Shown here piece by piece: positions 45,950 through 54,537 of a stretch of 64,000 nucleotides of DNA; within the stretch, counting starts at the first letter, position 1, and the number at the start of each line of letters is the position of its first letter. The translations under genes and the position numbers were made by a program. The notes below the pieces were generated by a model. The model did no database searches. It was given only the letters and a program-made list of their open reading frames with translations, and was not told where the DNA came from. The stretch is from Pseudomonas sputi (GTDB lineage: Bacteria; Pseudomonadota; Gammaproteobacteria; Pseudomonadales; Pseudomonadaceae), in contig NZ_BQHI01000008.1 in NCBI RefSeq assembly GCF_021603585.1, positions 1 through 64,000 of the forward strand, read 5' to 3'.

Positions 45950-46618
45950 TTACTTGAAGAAGTGTTCGAAGGCTTCGCTGGCGCGCTGCACGTTATCGAC
46001 CAGGGTTTTCACCTCGGTCACCACGTTGGTCAGGCTCGAGTCGGCACTCAGTGCACCGAACATGTTGTAGACGGTCTGGCCGTTGGGCATGGTCTCGATG
46101 CCGATCGACGACAGCGGGAACATTTCCCGGCTGCGCAGCACGGCGTCGTTGAACGCGCGCACGTCGGTGATCGAATCGATGTCCACCAGCACGGTGTCGA
46201 CAATGATCTGCTGACCGGCGATGGCGATGTGAATCGGCAGACCGCCGAATTCGTTCATTTCCAGCTTGAGGCTGGGTTCGGAGCTCTGGATCAGAGACAG
46301 CGTGATCTCTTGCGAAGCCACCTCGTCCAGCGCCTTGAAAGCGTTGTGGAGGCTCTCGATGTTCCAGTTGTTGCCTGCGCTCATGTAATTCTCCGACATG
46401 AAAGAGCCAGCCAGAATCGGTTGGCGTAGCTGTTGCTCCATTTGCTTGAGCAAGCTTCGGTTTTCCGGAAGCACCCAAGTTTCGTGTTTCACATAACCGG
46501 CGGCAGCCAGGCCCGCGCGCATCTGCTTCATGTAGAAGCTCGACGGTTTTTTCGCGGACGGTGTCGAGCGCACTCCCTTTGGGCTCTCTGACGGCGTAGC
46601 AGGGGAGCGGCTTTTCAT
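45950..46618 (-). CDS. yjfI: DUF2170 family protein (YjfI type)
   Basis: 222 aa, soluble. A basic, Ser/Pro-rich N-terminus (~1-28) is followed by SFYMKQMRAGLAAAGYVKHE and a globular domain with SENYMSAGNNWNIESLHNAF and SLSSIGIE-like segments. First gene of the operon; function unknown. The N-terminal helix region could bind DNA or a partner, but there is no clear helix-turn-helix. Its promoter region holds two inverted 17-bp palindromic sites (46640-46656, 46685-46701). Confidence 0.82.
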   Translation of the reverse strand: MKSRSPATPSESPKGVRSTPSAKKPSSFYMKQMRAGLAAAGYVKHETWVLPENRSLLKQMEQQLRQPILAGSFMSENYMSAGNNWNIESLHNAFKALDEVASQEITLSLIQSSEPSLKLEMNEFGGLPIHIAIAGQQIIVDTVLVDIDSITDVRAFNDAVLRSREMFPLSSIGIETMPNGQTVYNMFGALSADSSLTNVVTEVKTLVDNVQRASEAFEHFFK

Positions 46619-46639
46619 GGCGATGACTCCGTTATGAAC

Positions 46640-46701
46640 ATCTCACGCGTGAGCCACACTACAACCAAATCAAAATGCCATCAATGGCTCACGCGTGAGA
46701 T
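46640..46701 (-). promoter_or_regulatory. paired operator-like palindromes flanking the yjfI promoter
   Basis: ATCTCACGCGTGAGCCA (46640-46656) and its exact reverse complement TGGCTCACGCGTGAGAT (46685-46701) flank 28 bases. Each contains the perfect 12-bp palindrome CTCACGCGTGAG, with centres 46 bp apart. On the minus strand a possible promoter lies between them: TTGATG, a 17-base spacer, then TAGTGT (weak). Binding at both sites would cover the promoter. Regulator unknown. Confidence 0.75.
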
Positions 46702-46715
46702 TTTCATGACCCACG

Positions 46716-46741
46716 AAAAAACGCCCGCAACGAGGCGGGCG
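46716..46741 (-). terminator. terminator after the isochorismatase-like gene
   Basis: On the minus strand CGCCCGC and GCGGGCG form a 7-bp stem with a six-base loop, followed by TTTTTT. It isolates the upstream minus-strand gene from the yjf-like operon. Confidence 0.8.
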
Positions 46742-46760
46742 CAGGCTTTGTCACTTGTAC

Positions 46761-47315
46761 TTAGCGGATGGCGGAGAGGAACTCATCGGTGGATACCACG
46801 CTGGCGTAGGCAAAACCCAGTGCTGACATGAACGCCGCATGCACGTGGGCGGCGGGCACGGTCAGGCCGTTGAATTCCAGGTCGCGGGTGGCGCAGGCAT
46901 CGTGGATGACCGTGACGGTGTAACCCAGATCGGCCGCCGCACGGGTGATGCCGTCGACGCACATGTGGCTCATGCTGCCGACCACCACCAGCTCCTTGAT
47001 GCCTTGTTCGTCGAGGATTGATTGCAGTTCGGTTTCGCGGAACGAGTTGACGAAGTGCTTGAGCACCACCGGCTCGTCAGCGCGGTTGAGTACTTTCGGA
47101 TGCAGTTTCGCGCCTTCGGAGCCCGGGGTGAAAAACGGTGCCTCGGGCGAGGTGAATTCGTGGCGGATGTGCACCACCGAATCGCCGGCCTCGCGGAATG
47201 CCGCAATCAGCCGGGCAGCGTTGTCCGCGGCGGCGTCGGCCCCCGCCAGCGGCCACTTGCCTTGGGGGAAGTAGTCGTTCTGGATATCGACTACGATGAG
47301 CGCTTGCCTGGCCAT
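46761..47315 (-). CDS. isochorismatase-like cysteine hydrolase
   Basis: 184 aa. Cysteine hydrolase fold used for nicotinamide, amide or isochorismate substrates; the actual substrate is not clear. The catalytic triad Asp10 (VVDIQNDYF), Lys86 (VLKHFVNSF) and Cys119 (SMSHMCVDGITRAA) is complete. No siderophore genes are nearby, so a nicotinamidase- or amide-type reaction is more likely than isochorismate cleavage. It is divergent from the GlxA-type regulator, which may control it. Confidence 0.88.
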   Translation of the reverse strand: MARQALIVVDIQNDYFPQGKWPLAGADAAADNAARLIAAFREAGDSVVHIRHEFTSPEAPFFTPGSEGAKLHPKVLNRADEPVVLKHFVNSFRETELQSILDEQGIKELVVVGSMSHMCVDGITRAAADLGYTVTVIHDACATRDLEFNGLTVPAAHVHAAFMSALGFAYASVVSTDEFLSAIR

Positions 47316-47322
47316 GGGTGTG

Positions 47323-47379
47323 TCCTCGAAGTATGGGTGGGTGTGGGTTCAGTATTGGCGCTGGCCACGTCTTCGAGGA
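47323..47379. promoter_or_regulatory. inverted repeat in the divergent isochorismatase/GlxA promoter region
   Basis: TCCTCGAAG (47323-47331) and CTTCGAGGA (47371-47379) are exact reverse complements, centres 48 bp apart, in the 100-base region between the divergent starts. Possible binding half sites for the adjacent AraC/GlxA regulator; short, so chance cannot be excluded. Confidence 0.4.
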
Positions 47380-47415
47380 TTGGCCGCACCGACAATACAC
47401 AGGGGAAAACTGACA

Positions 47416-48411
47416 ATGGACGCGAAACCGGCGGTCGTCGAATTGGGTGTGCTGATCTATCCCGGCGCGCAGATGGCGGCGGTGCATGGCCTGACCGACC
47501 TGTTCGGGGTCGCCAACCGGATCGCCGCCGAACACCAGACCACGCAATTGCCACTGCTGCGGATCAGCCATTGGCAGGTCGATGGAGATCGGCCACCGTT
47601 ACGTGTCCATGACACTCATTCAGCTGCCGACAACGGTTTGCTGGCGGTGTTGATCCCGCCATCCATTGCCGGTTTTTCCGCGGCACAGATGCCGGCCGGG
47701 CTGCTGCCCTGGCTGCGTGAACAACATGCTCGTGGCGCGACACTTGGCGGGGTCTGTGTCGGCTCGTGGCTGCTGGCGGAGAGCGGGTTGCTCGATGGTC
47801 GCAGTGCTACCACGCACTGGACTTCGGCCAAGGCCTTCGCCGAGTGTTACCCGAAGATCAGGCTCAAGGCCGACACGCCGATTGTCGACGACGGTGACCT
47901 GATAACGACGGCGGGGCTGATGGCCTGGTCAGAGCTTGGTTTGCGTCTGGTGGACCGATTGCTCGGGCCGAGCATCGCCAGCAGCACCGCGCGGTTTCTG
48001 GTGGTGGAACACAGCGACAGCGCCAGTGCCTGCGGAAGCAATTTTGCGCCAATCCTCAATCATGGCGACGGCGCTATTCTCAAGGTTCAACACTGGCTGC
48101 AAGGCAATGGCGCGACGGATGTCTCACTGACGGCGATGGCAGAACGCGCGGGGCTCGAGGAACGTACCTTCCTGCGCCGCTTCCGTGCGGCGACCGGCCT
48201 GAAACCCACCGAATACTGCCAGCACTTGCGGGTCGGCAAGGCGCGGGAAATGCTCGAGTTCACCAATGGCACCATCGATTTCATCGCGTGGACGGTGGGC
48301 TATCAGGATCCGGGAGCGTTTCGCGCCATCTTCAGGAAAATCACCGGGCTGGCGCCGAGTGAATACCGGACGCGATTCGGCGTGAGTCCGCCGACGGCCG
48401 TGGTGAAGTAA
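47416..48411 (+). CDS. GlxA-family transcriptional regulator (DJ-1/PfpI-like sensor plus AraC helix-turn-helix)
   Basis: 331 aa. The N-terminal ~190 residues form a DJ-1/PfpI-like domain (ELGVLIYPGAQMAAVHGLTDLF, and GGVCVGSWLLAESGLLDGR with the elbow Cys); the C-terminal ~100 residues are an AraC/XylS double helix-turn-helix (AMAERAGLEERTFLRRFRAATG, TNGTIDFIAWTVGYQDPGAF). Start chosen at ATG 47416; the 40 extra codons upstream overlap the divergent gene. Probably controls the divergent hydrolase (inference). Confidence 0.9.
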   Translation: MDAKPAVVELGVLIYPGAQMAAVHGLTDLFGVANRIAAEHQTTQLPLLRISHWQVDGDRPPLRVHDTHSAADNGLLAVLIPPSIAGFSAAQMPAGLLPWLREQHARGATLGGVCVGSWLLAESGLLDGRSATTHWTSAKAFAECYPKIRLKADTPIVDDGDLITTAGLMAWSELGLRLVDRLLGPSIASSTARFLVVEHSDSASACGSNFAPILNHGDGAILKVQHWLQGNGATDVSLTAMAERAGLEERTFLRRFRAATGLKPTEYCQHLRVGKAREMLEFTNGTIDFIAWTVGYQDPGAFRAIFRKITGLAPSEYRTRFGVSPPTAVVK

Positions 48412-48589
48412 AACGCACCCGTCGTGCAGAATACCGGAGTCATCGAGCCGGTCGTGCAGATTGAAACAGGCGCGGTGCCAGTACGGTTTTGACAAGTGGC
48501 TGATTTTCACCACGTTTCAGGCAAACCCCGGTTGGCCTGATCTCTGCACCCTCTGACCTACATTCAACCCGCCGTTGGAAGGGGGGCGC

Positions 48590-49696
48590 ATGACCCCGAA
48601 ACCCCGCAGGAAACTGGTCGTCGCCCATTCGGTCCGGCCCGGCGCGCCACAGCATGAAGTGCAGACCAACAAGGCCCTCGCGCGATGGCTGGCGCAGATC
48701 CTTGGCCTCAAGTTCGGCGGCAGTTACGACGCTGAAAAACATCGCGGCCGGGATATTTATCTGTTGCCGACCCAGACCCTCGTCGGCGCCGCGGCCCGTG
48801 AGTTGGGCGTGAGCGGCCCGGACGATTTATGGGGTGGCTTCGTCGAGCACGACTTCATCTGCACCAAAGCCATCAGCCACGGTTTGCGCAGCCATCAGGC
48901 CCAAGCGCCGCAAGGCTGGTCGCCCTTGTTTTCCGAGCGGGTGCGCACCGTGGTGCTGGACGGGCTCAGCGTCTTTGCGCTGGAGGATGCGCGGGCCGCT
49001 GCCGAACATCTGTTGTACAGCGGGCCGATCCGTCTCAAGCCGATCCATGCCTGTGCCGGGCGCGGTCAGGAAGTGATCAAGAGCCTCGATGCATTCGACG
49101 AAATCCTCGCCCGACCCGAAGCCGGAAAACTGTTCAGCGAGGGTGTGGTGCTGGAGCAGGATTTGAGTGGGGTGGTCACCCACAGCGTCGGTCAGTCGTT
49201 CATCGGCGACCGGGTACTGAGTTACTGCGGTGATCAATACTTGACCCAAGACACCCACGGCGAAGCGGTGTATGGCGGTTCGAACCTGCTGGTGGTGCAG
49301 GGCGGTTACGAGGATCTGCTGGCGCTGGATCTGCCCGACGACGTGCGTCTGGCCATCCAGCAGGCGCAGGTGTTCGACCGGGCGGCGGACGAAGCCTATC
49401 CGCGATTCTATGCCTCGCGGCGCAATTACGACATCGCCCAGGGCCTGGACAGCGAAGGCCGGCCGCGCAGTGGCGTGCTCGAACAGTCCTGGCGAATGGG
49501 CGGCGCCAGCAGCGCGGAAGTCGCGGCGCTGCAAAGCTTCGTCAACGACCCCTCGATGCACGCGATCCGCGTGTCGTCGGTGGAAACCTATAGCGATCAG
49601 GCGCTGCCGGCGGATGCCATCGAGGTGTATCGCGGGCCTGCCGAAAACAGCGACTTTCTTCTCAAATACGTAACGGTCAAATCCTATGACGGCTAG
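48590..49696 (+). CDS. DUF3182 protein, ATP-grasp-like
   Basis: 368 aa, no signal peptide or membrane span. The N-terminal part has VVAHSVRPGAPQHEVQTNKALARWL. The middle and C-terminal parts look like an ATP-grasp ligase: IRLKPIHACAGRGQEV near 148-163, GVVLEQDLSGVVTHSV, and SRRNYDIAQGLDSEGRPRSG followed by VLEQSWRMGGAS. Reaction and substrate are unknown. The ATG at 48590 follows GGAAGGGGGG. It overlaps the downstream hydrolase by 11 bases. The upstream -35-like TTGACA at 48489 has no convincing -10. Confidence 0.75.
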   Translation: MTPKPRRKLVVAHSVRPGAPQHEVQTNKALARWLAQILGLKFGGSYDAEKHRGRDIYLLPTQTLVGAAARELGVSGPDDLWGGFVEHDFICTKAISHGLRSHQAQAPQGWSPLFSERVRTVVLDGLSVFALEDARAAAEHLLYSGPIRLKPIHACAGRGQEVIKSLDAFDEILARPEAGKLFSEGVVLEQDLSGVVTHSVGQSFIGDRVLSYCGDQYLTQDTHGEAVYGGSNLLVVQGGYEDLLALDLPDDVRLAIQQAQVFDRAADEAYPRFYASRRNYDIAQGLDSEGRPRSGVLEQSWRMGGASSAEVAALQSFVNDPSMHAIRVSSVETYSDQALPADAIEVYRGPAENSDFLLKYVTVKSYDG

Positions 49697-50444
49697 AAGC
49701 GAAAGCATTCAAATCGACATTGATGATGAACAGATGAGCGGGACCTTCCTCAGTCCCAAATCGAAAGTCCCCGGCGTGTTGTTCGTGCACGGCTGGGGTG
49801 GCAGTCAGGAGCGGGATCTGGAGCGGGCCAAAGGCATCGCGGGTCTGGGCTGTGTCTGTCTGACGTTCGACCTGCGCGGGCACACCGGCGGTACCGGCAT
49901 CCCGCTGAGCCGGGTCACCCGCGAAGACAATCTGCGCGATTTGCTGGCGGCCTACGATCGGCTGCTCGCCCACCCGGCGCTGGACACCTCGGCGATTGCG
50001 GTGGTGGGCACCAGTTATGGCGGTTACCTCGCCTCGATCCTGACTTCGCTGCGCCCGGTGCGCTGGCTGGCGCTGCGGGTGCCGGCGCTGTACCGCGACG
50101 AGCAATGGCACACGCCCAAGCGCGACCTGGACAAGGCTGACCTGCGGGATTATCGCGGCACGCGGGTGCGCGCCGACAGCAACCGCGCCTTGCACGCCTG
50201 TTCGAAATTCACCGGCGATGTGCTGCTGGTGCAGTCGGAAACCGATGAATACGTACCCCACGCGACCATCATGAGTTACCGCGCCGCGTGCCAGCAGACC
50301 CATTCGCTGACCCACCGTATCATCGACGGCGCCGACCATGCCCTGAGCGATCCGACTTCGCAGCAGGCCTACACCTCGATCCTGGTCGACTGGATCACCG
50401 AGATGGTGGTGGGCGAGCGGTTGAGCATCATTCAGTCGCGCTGA
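49686..50444 (+). CDS. alpha/beta hydrolase
   Basis: 252 aa, cytoplasmic. Oxyanion motif HGWGG at 35-39 and nucleophile elbow GTSYGG with Ser110; the later QSETDEYVP and DGADHAL carry the probable Asp and His. Resembles dienelactone hydrolase/prolyl-peptidase-like esterases; substrate unknown. The start lies inside the DUF3182 gene (11-base overlap), so an ATP-grasp ligase and a hydrolase are coupled. It ends exactly where the convergent YbhN-like gene ends. Confidence 0.85.
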   Translation: MTARSESIQIDIDDEQMSGTFLSPKSKVPGVLFVHGWGGSQERDLERAKGIAGLGCVCLTFDLRGHTGGTGIPLSRVTREDNLRDLLAAYDRLLAHPALDTSAIAVVGTSYGGYLASILTSLRPVRWLALRVPALYRDEQWHTPKRDLDKADLRDYRGTRVRADSNRALHACSKFTGDVLLVQSETDEYVPHATIMSYRAACQQTHSLTHRIIDGADHALSDPTSQQAYTSILVDWITEMVVGERLSIIQSR

Positions 50445-51434
50445 TCACGACGTGGGTTTCTTCTCGATCCGCAACGCCTTGGCCTTGGCTTCCACCACCA
50501 GGTACATCAGCACGGTGATCAGCAGCGGCAGCAGAAAATAGATCGCCCGATACGCCAGCAATCCTGCCACCAGACTGCCGCGCGAAGCCTCGTGTTGCAG
50601 CAGTGCCACAAACACCGCTTCCAGTACTCCAAGCCCGGCGGGAATGTGGGTGATGACCCCGGCAATCGCGCTGATCAGCAGAACCCCGAGCACCAGCGGA
50701 TAGTCGAGCTTGTTCGGCAGCAAGGTGAATATCACCGCCGCCATCAGCGACCAGTTCAATGCCCCCAGCAGCAATTGCAGGACCGCCATGCGCAGCGACG
50801 GCAGGTTGATTTCCACCCCGCGAATCGACCACTCGCGACGCCGGGAAAACTGGCAGGCGACCAGATAACCGACACTGACCAACAGCAGCAACACGCCAAT
50901 GCCCTGCAACGCGCCGCTGCTGATTTTCCAGCCCGGTGGCATGCTCACCAGCCCGCTGGCGAACACCACGCCGGCGATGGTCATGTAGCCGAACCAGTTG
51001 GTCGCCAGGCTCAGACCGAGGATCTTGGCGATGTTGCTTTTGCTCACCCCGAGCCGCGAATACAACCGATAACGCATGGCGATCCCGCCGACCCATGCAC
51101 TGAGGTTGAGGTTGAATGCATAACTGATGACGCCCACCGGCAGGATCTGTTTCCAGGTCAGGTCCTGGCGGATGTAGGTGCGGCCGATCAAATCGAAACT
51201 GGCGTACACCAGAAAGCTCAGCAAGGTCAGGCTGGAGGCGATGATCAGCGTGCGCACCTTGAAGTCGGCGAGGGTTTGCAGCACCTCGGCCCATTCGATG
51301 CGACTGGCGAACATCGTCAGCAAAACGATCAGCGCGAGAAAGAACAGCAGGGTCAGCGGACGTTTCCAGCGGCTCCAGCGGGACTTGCCCGCAGGTATAG
51401 GACGCGCCGCCGCGTGGGCTTCGGAATGGCTCAT
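50445..51434 (-). CDS. ybhN: YbhN-like integral membrane protein (UPF0104, lysylphosphatidylglycerol synthase TM type)
   Basis: 329 aa with about 8 hydrophobic segments beginning near residue 25. It has the family features NLNLSAWVGGIAMRYRLYSRLG and ITHIPAGLGVLEAVFVALLQ. Function is not firmly known; relatives include the flippase domain of MprF-type proteins. Start ATG 51434 overlaps the clsB-like stop (ATGA), and the longer frame to 51779 is antisense to clsB. E. coli has ybhP-clsB-ybhN in the same order. It abuts the convergent hydrolase with no spacer (TGATCA). Confidence 0.88.
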   Translation of the reverse strand: MSHSEAHAAARPIPAGKSRWSRWKRPLTLLFFLALIVLLTMFASRIEWAEVLQTLADFKVRTLIIASSLTLLSFLVYASFDLIGRTYIRQDLTWKQILPVGVISYAFNLNLSAWVGGIAMRYRLYSRLGVSKSNIAKILGLSLATNWFGYMTIAGVVFASGLVSMPPGWKISSGALQGIGVLLLLVSVGYLVACQFSRRREWSIRGVEINLPSLRMAVLQLLLGALNWSLMAAVIFTLLPNKLDYPLVLGVLLISAIAGVITHIPAGLGVLEAVFVALLQHEASRGSLVAGLLAYRAIYFLLPLLITVLMYLVVEAKAKALRIEKKPTS

Positions 51435-52717
51435 GAAGGATCGCTCCCGGCGGCTGGGGTAAAGGGTTTGAGCCGTGGCTTGTGCGCCGGCAGCCAGCCG
51501 GCCATGGCTGGAAAGTGCCGCAAGAAGTGAAACACCAGAAAACCCACGGTCATGTGCCAGATCCGCCCGCGTGGCGATTTCGCGGCGTCCATCGCCTTGC
51601 AGTGGTTGTGGCTGAGGTCTTCGAGGCGCTCGAACAAGTGGCAATTGAAAGCGCGGTCGCGGATCAGCACGTTGGCCTCCAGGTTCAGCGACAGGCTCAG
51701 CGGGTCGAGATTGCTCGAGCCGACGGTGCTCCATTCTTCGTCCACCAGCGCCACTTTGCCGTGCAGCGGCCGTTCGCAATATTCGTGGATCTGCACCCCG
51801 GCCTTGAGCAGGTAGTCGTAGGTCATGCGCGCGGCGAGTTTGGCCACCAGCATGTCCGGCTGGCCCTGCAGGATCAGCCGCACCTCGACCCCGCGCCGGG
51901 CGGCGTTGCGGATCTCACGCAGCAGGCGATAGCCAGGAAAGAAGTAGGCGTTGGCGATCACCACCCGCCGTTGGGCGCGGCGCAGCACCTGCAGATAGAC
52001 GTCTTCGATATCGGTGTGGTGGCGGTCGTTGTCGCGGAACACCAGACGCACCTGACCGTCGTGATCTTCGAACGCCATCTCGGCACGCCGCTGTCGACGG
52101 CGTTGCCACCAGAACCTTGCGCGTCCCGGACGGCCGCTTTGCAGCAGGGCGAAATGATGGATGTCGGCCACCGCCGGGCCCTGAATTTCCACCGAGTAAT
52201 CCTGCTTCGCTTCGGGGCCGAAATCGGCCAGGTGATCGCCGGAAAAGTTGATGCCGCCGATGAACGCAACCAGCCCGTCGACCACCACAATCTTGCGATG
52301 CAAGCGCCGGAACCAGTTGGTGCGAATGCCCAGATGCCTGGGGGCCGGATCGAACATCTGCAGGTGCACGCCGGCATCGCTCAGCGCGGTCAGATAACCG
52401 GTGCTCAGTTCGCCGCAACCGAAGCCGTCGAGGCTGACGGTGGTGCGCACGCCACGTCGGGCGGCATCGATCAGAATTTCCTGCAACTCTTTCCCGACCT
52501 TGTCTTCGAAGACGATGAACGTCTCCAGCAGGATTTCGCTTTTCGCTGCGCGCATCGCTTCGAACACCCGGGGGAAATACTCCTCGCCGTTTTCCAGCAA
52601 CTCGACGCGGTTGTTGCCTTGCCAGCGATACTCGACATCGACGGTGCCGGGCTCGCGCACGGGCGGGGTGATGCTGACGGGCTCCACGGCGGTTTTCTCC
52701 AGCGGTGCACTGCTCAT
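51431..52717 (-). CDS. clsB: cardiolipin synthase B-like phospholipase D family protein
   Basis: 428 aa. Two HKD motifs: HRKIVVVD with His140, Lys142, Asp147, and HGKVALVD with His319, Lys321, Asp326. This is the PLD-type cardiolipin synthase architecture without the N-terminal membrane spans of ClsA. The likely reaction is phosphatidyl transfer to make cardiolipin in the inner membrane. Flanked by YbhP- and YbhN-like genes with ATGA overlaps on both sides, as in E. coli ybhP-clsB-ybhN. Confidence 0.92.
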   Translation of the reverse strand: MSSAPLEKTAVEPVSITPPVREPGTVDVEYRWQGNNRVELLENGEEYFPRVFEAMRAAKSEILLETFIVFEDKVGKELQEILIDAARRGVRTTVSLDGFGCGELSTGYLTALSDAGVHLQMFDPAPRHLGIRTNWFRRLHRKIVVVDGLVAFIGGINFSGDHLADFGPEAKQDYSVEIQGPAVADIHHFALLQSGRPGRARFWWQRRRQRRAEMAFEDHDGQVRLVFRDNDRHHTDIEDVYLQVLRRAQRRVVIANAYFFPGYRLLREIRNAARRGVEVRLILQGQPDMLVAKLAARMTYDYLLKAGVQIHEYCERPLHGKVALVDEEWSTVGSSNLDPLSLSLNLEANVLIRDRAFNCHLFERLEDLSHNHCKAMDAAKSPRGRIWHMTVGFLVFHFLRHFPAMAGWLPAHKPRLKPFTPAAGSDPS

Positions 52718-53511
52718 AGTTCAATCTCCACCGATAGCGGTGCGTGGTCGGAAAGGTGTGACCAGGGGCGGTTCGCCAGCACTTTGGGCTGGCTGGCTTT
52801 GAGGTTGCGTACGTAGATCCGGTCCAGGCGCAGCAACGGCAGACGTGCGGGAAAACTGCGCGCTGCCCGGCCGTGATGTGCAGCGAACACCTCACGCAGA
52901 CCGCAGGGTTCAAGCAAGGCATCGGCGCGCTGGCGCCAGTCGTTGAAATCGCCGGCGACGATCACTGGCGCATCATCAGGCAGTTCGGCCAGGCGCTCTC
53001 GCAAAAGGCGCAACTGATCGTTGCGATGGCTTTCGCGCAGGCCCAGATGGACGCAGATCGCATGCAGTTCACGGTCGTCTCCCGGCAGGCGCAGCACGCA
53101 GTGCAACAGCCCGCGGTTTTCGTGGCCGCTGATCGAAACGTCGAGATTGTCATGACGCACGATCTGGAATTTCGACAGCACCGCATTGCCATGATCGCCC
53201 TCCGGGTACACCGCGTTGCGCCCGTAGGCGAACTGCGGCCAGAGACTGTCGGCGAGAAATTCGTACTGCGGCATCGTCGGCCAATTGTTGTAGCGCTTGG
53301 GATGATGTTCGTGGGTGCCGTGGACTTCCTGAAGAAACACCACATCGGCGGACACGCTGCGCACCGCTTCGCGCAGTTCCGGCAGGATGAAACGCCGGTT
53401 CAGTGCAGTGAAGCCCTTGTGGGTGTTGACCGTCAGCACGGTGAAACGGCGCAGCGTGGTGACCACTGAGGTCTGCTCGTCGGTGAAGCCGAGCGGCTCG
53501 GGGATGCTCAT
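52714..53511 (-). CDS. ybhP: endonuclease/exonuclease/phosphatase family protein (YbhP type)
   Basis: 265 aa, no clear signal peptide. EEP fold: [12 protein letters not shown] near 23-34, VVFLQEVHG near 57, [28 protein letters not shown] near 184 and [12 protein letters not shown] at the end carry the metal and catalytic Asn, Glu, His, Asp. Could act on phospholipid-type phosphodiesters given the cardiolipin synthase neighbour (inference). ATGA overlaps join it to the genes on both sides. Confidence 0.88.
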   Translation of the reverse strand: MSIPEPLGFTDEQTSVVTTLRRFTVLTVNTHKGFTALNRRFILPELREAVRSVSADVVFLQEVHGTHEHHPKRYNNWPTMPQYEFLADSLWPQFAYGRNAVYPEGDHGNAVLSKFQIVRHDNLDVSISGHENRGLLHCVLRLPGDDRELHAICVHLGLRESHRNDQLRLLRERLAELPDDAPVIVAGDFNDWRQRADALLEPCGLREVFAAHHGRAARSFPARLPLLRLDRIYVRNLKASQPKVLANRPWSHLSDHAPLSVEIEL

Positions 53512-54434
53512 GCGAGTACTCCTTCGGCGGCCGGTTCACCGGGCACGGTTTCGAGGTTTTTATCCAGATCGAAACGCTGCAACAGGCTGCGGGCATCGAA
53601 AGGCGCGCGCACTTTGATGTCGTTGTCGAAGTAACAGAAAACCTCGCGGGATTTACGGGCCCGAGGCTTCAGGCGCGGCGCGATCAAATGGGCGTCGCCC
53701 GGTTGCCGGCCATGGTGCCAGGCATCAATCCGTTCGGCCCAGCGTTGCAGCGCGGCCCGGGTGTAGCCGCTGGCGTAAAGTTCTTCGGTACCGTGCAGGC
53801 GCAGATAGACGAAGTCGCTGGTCAGGTCTTCGCGGTACGGCCATTTCCCGGCGGTGTCGGCGATCACCAGCGCGGTGTTGTAGCGTTTGAGCAGGCGCAC
53901 GAAACCAGGGTCGATGAAACTGTCGTGGCGGATTTCCACGGCATGGCGCAGCGGTTTTTTACCGTAGGCCTTCAGGCTCGCGTGGCCGTGCAAGTGTGAG
54001 TCGTGCTGATGGGCGAGGGCGGCAGCGGCCTGCGTGTCGCGGGGTAACTGGTCGAGAAAGGCTTCGAAACGCTCGGGGTCGAACGTGAAATTGGGCGGGA
54101 ATTGCCAGAGAACCGGGCCGAGTTTTTCCTTCAGTTCCAATACCCCGGAGGCGAAGAAATTGGCCAGGGGTTTCTCGATCTCGCGCAGACGACGGATGTG
54201 GGTGATGAAGCGCGGCGCCTTGATGCTGAACACGAAATCGTCCGGCGTTTCGGCGTACCACCGGGCATAACGTTCAGGCCGCTGCAGGGCGTAGAACGAT
54301 CCGTTGATTTCGATGCTGTTGACCGCCCGTGAGGCGAATTGCAATTCGCGTTTGTGCGCCAGCCCCTTCGGGTAAAAGTCCCCGCGCCACGGGGCGTAAC
54401 GCCAGCCTGAAATGCCGATATGAATCGTTGCCAT
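53508..54434 (-). CDS. DUF72 family protein (YecE-like TIM barrel)
   Basis: 308 aa. Begins [22 protein letters not shown], the DUF72 signature, with [15 protein letters not shown] near 88-102, WQFPPNF near 130 and [18 protein letters not shown] near 218. The biochemical role is unknown; the fold resembles UV endonuclease-like TIM barrels. It heads the four-gene minus-strand set (DUF72, YbhP, ClsB, YbhN), each joined by an ATGA overlap. Confidence 0.88.
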   Translation of the reverse strand: MATIHIGISGWRYAPWRGDFYPKGLAHKRELQFASRAVNSIEINGSFYALQRPERYARWYAETPDDFVFSIKAPRFITHIRRLREIEKPLANFFASGVLELKEKLGPVLWQFPPNFTFDPERFEAFLDQLPRDTQAAAALAHQHDSHLHGHASLKAYGKKPLRHAVEIRHDSFIDPGFVRLLKRYNTALVIADTAGKWPYREDLTSDFVYLRLHGTEELYASGYTRAALQRWAERIDAWHHGRQPGDAHLIAPRLKPRARKSREVFCYFDNDIKVRAPFDARSLLQRFDLDKNLETVPGEPAAEGVLA

Positions 54435-54537
54435 GCCGCCCTCCCGTCGAAAGTCCCCATTCGGCCTCTGTCTGTGGATGACTGCGGACGATTGGGGAAA
54501 GTTTCGCCGGGATTACGGACGGTCAGGCTGTGAAGGT

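Noticed and set aside
42151-46618. Reading this cluster as the classical phage-shock (pspABC) operon
   Set aside because: The PspA-like gene is accompanied by DUF2170, DUF2491, DUF350, DUF1190 and YjfC-type genes; no PspB, PspC or PspF-like product is present.
48421-48460. Direct repeat GTCGTGCAGA, period 30, after the GlxA-type gene
   Set aside because: Only two 10-base copies with no further structure; too short to call a repeat array or operator.
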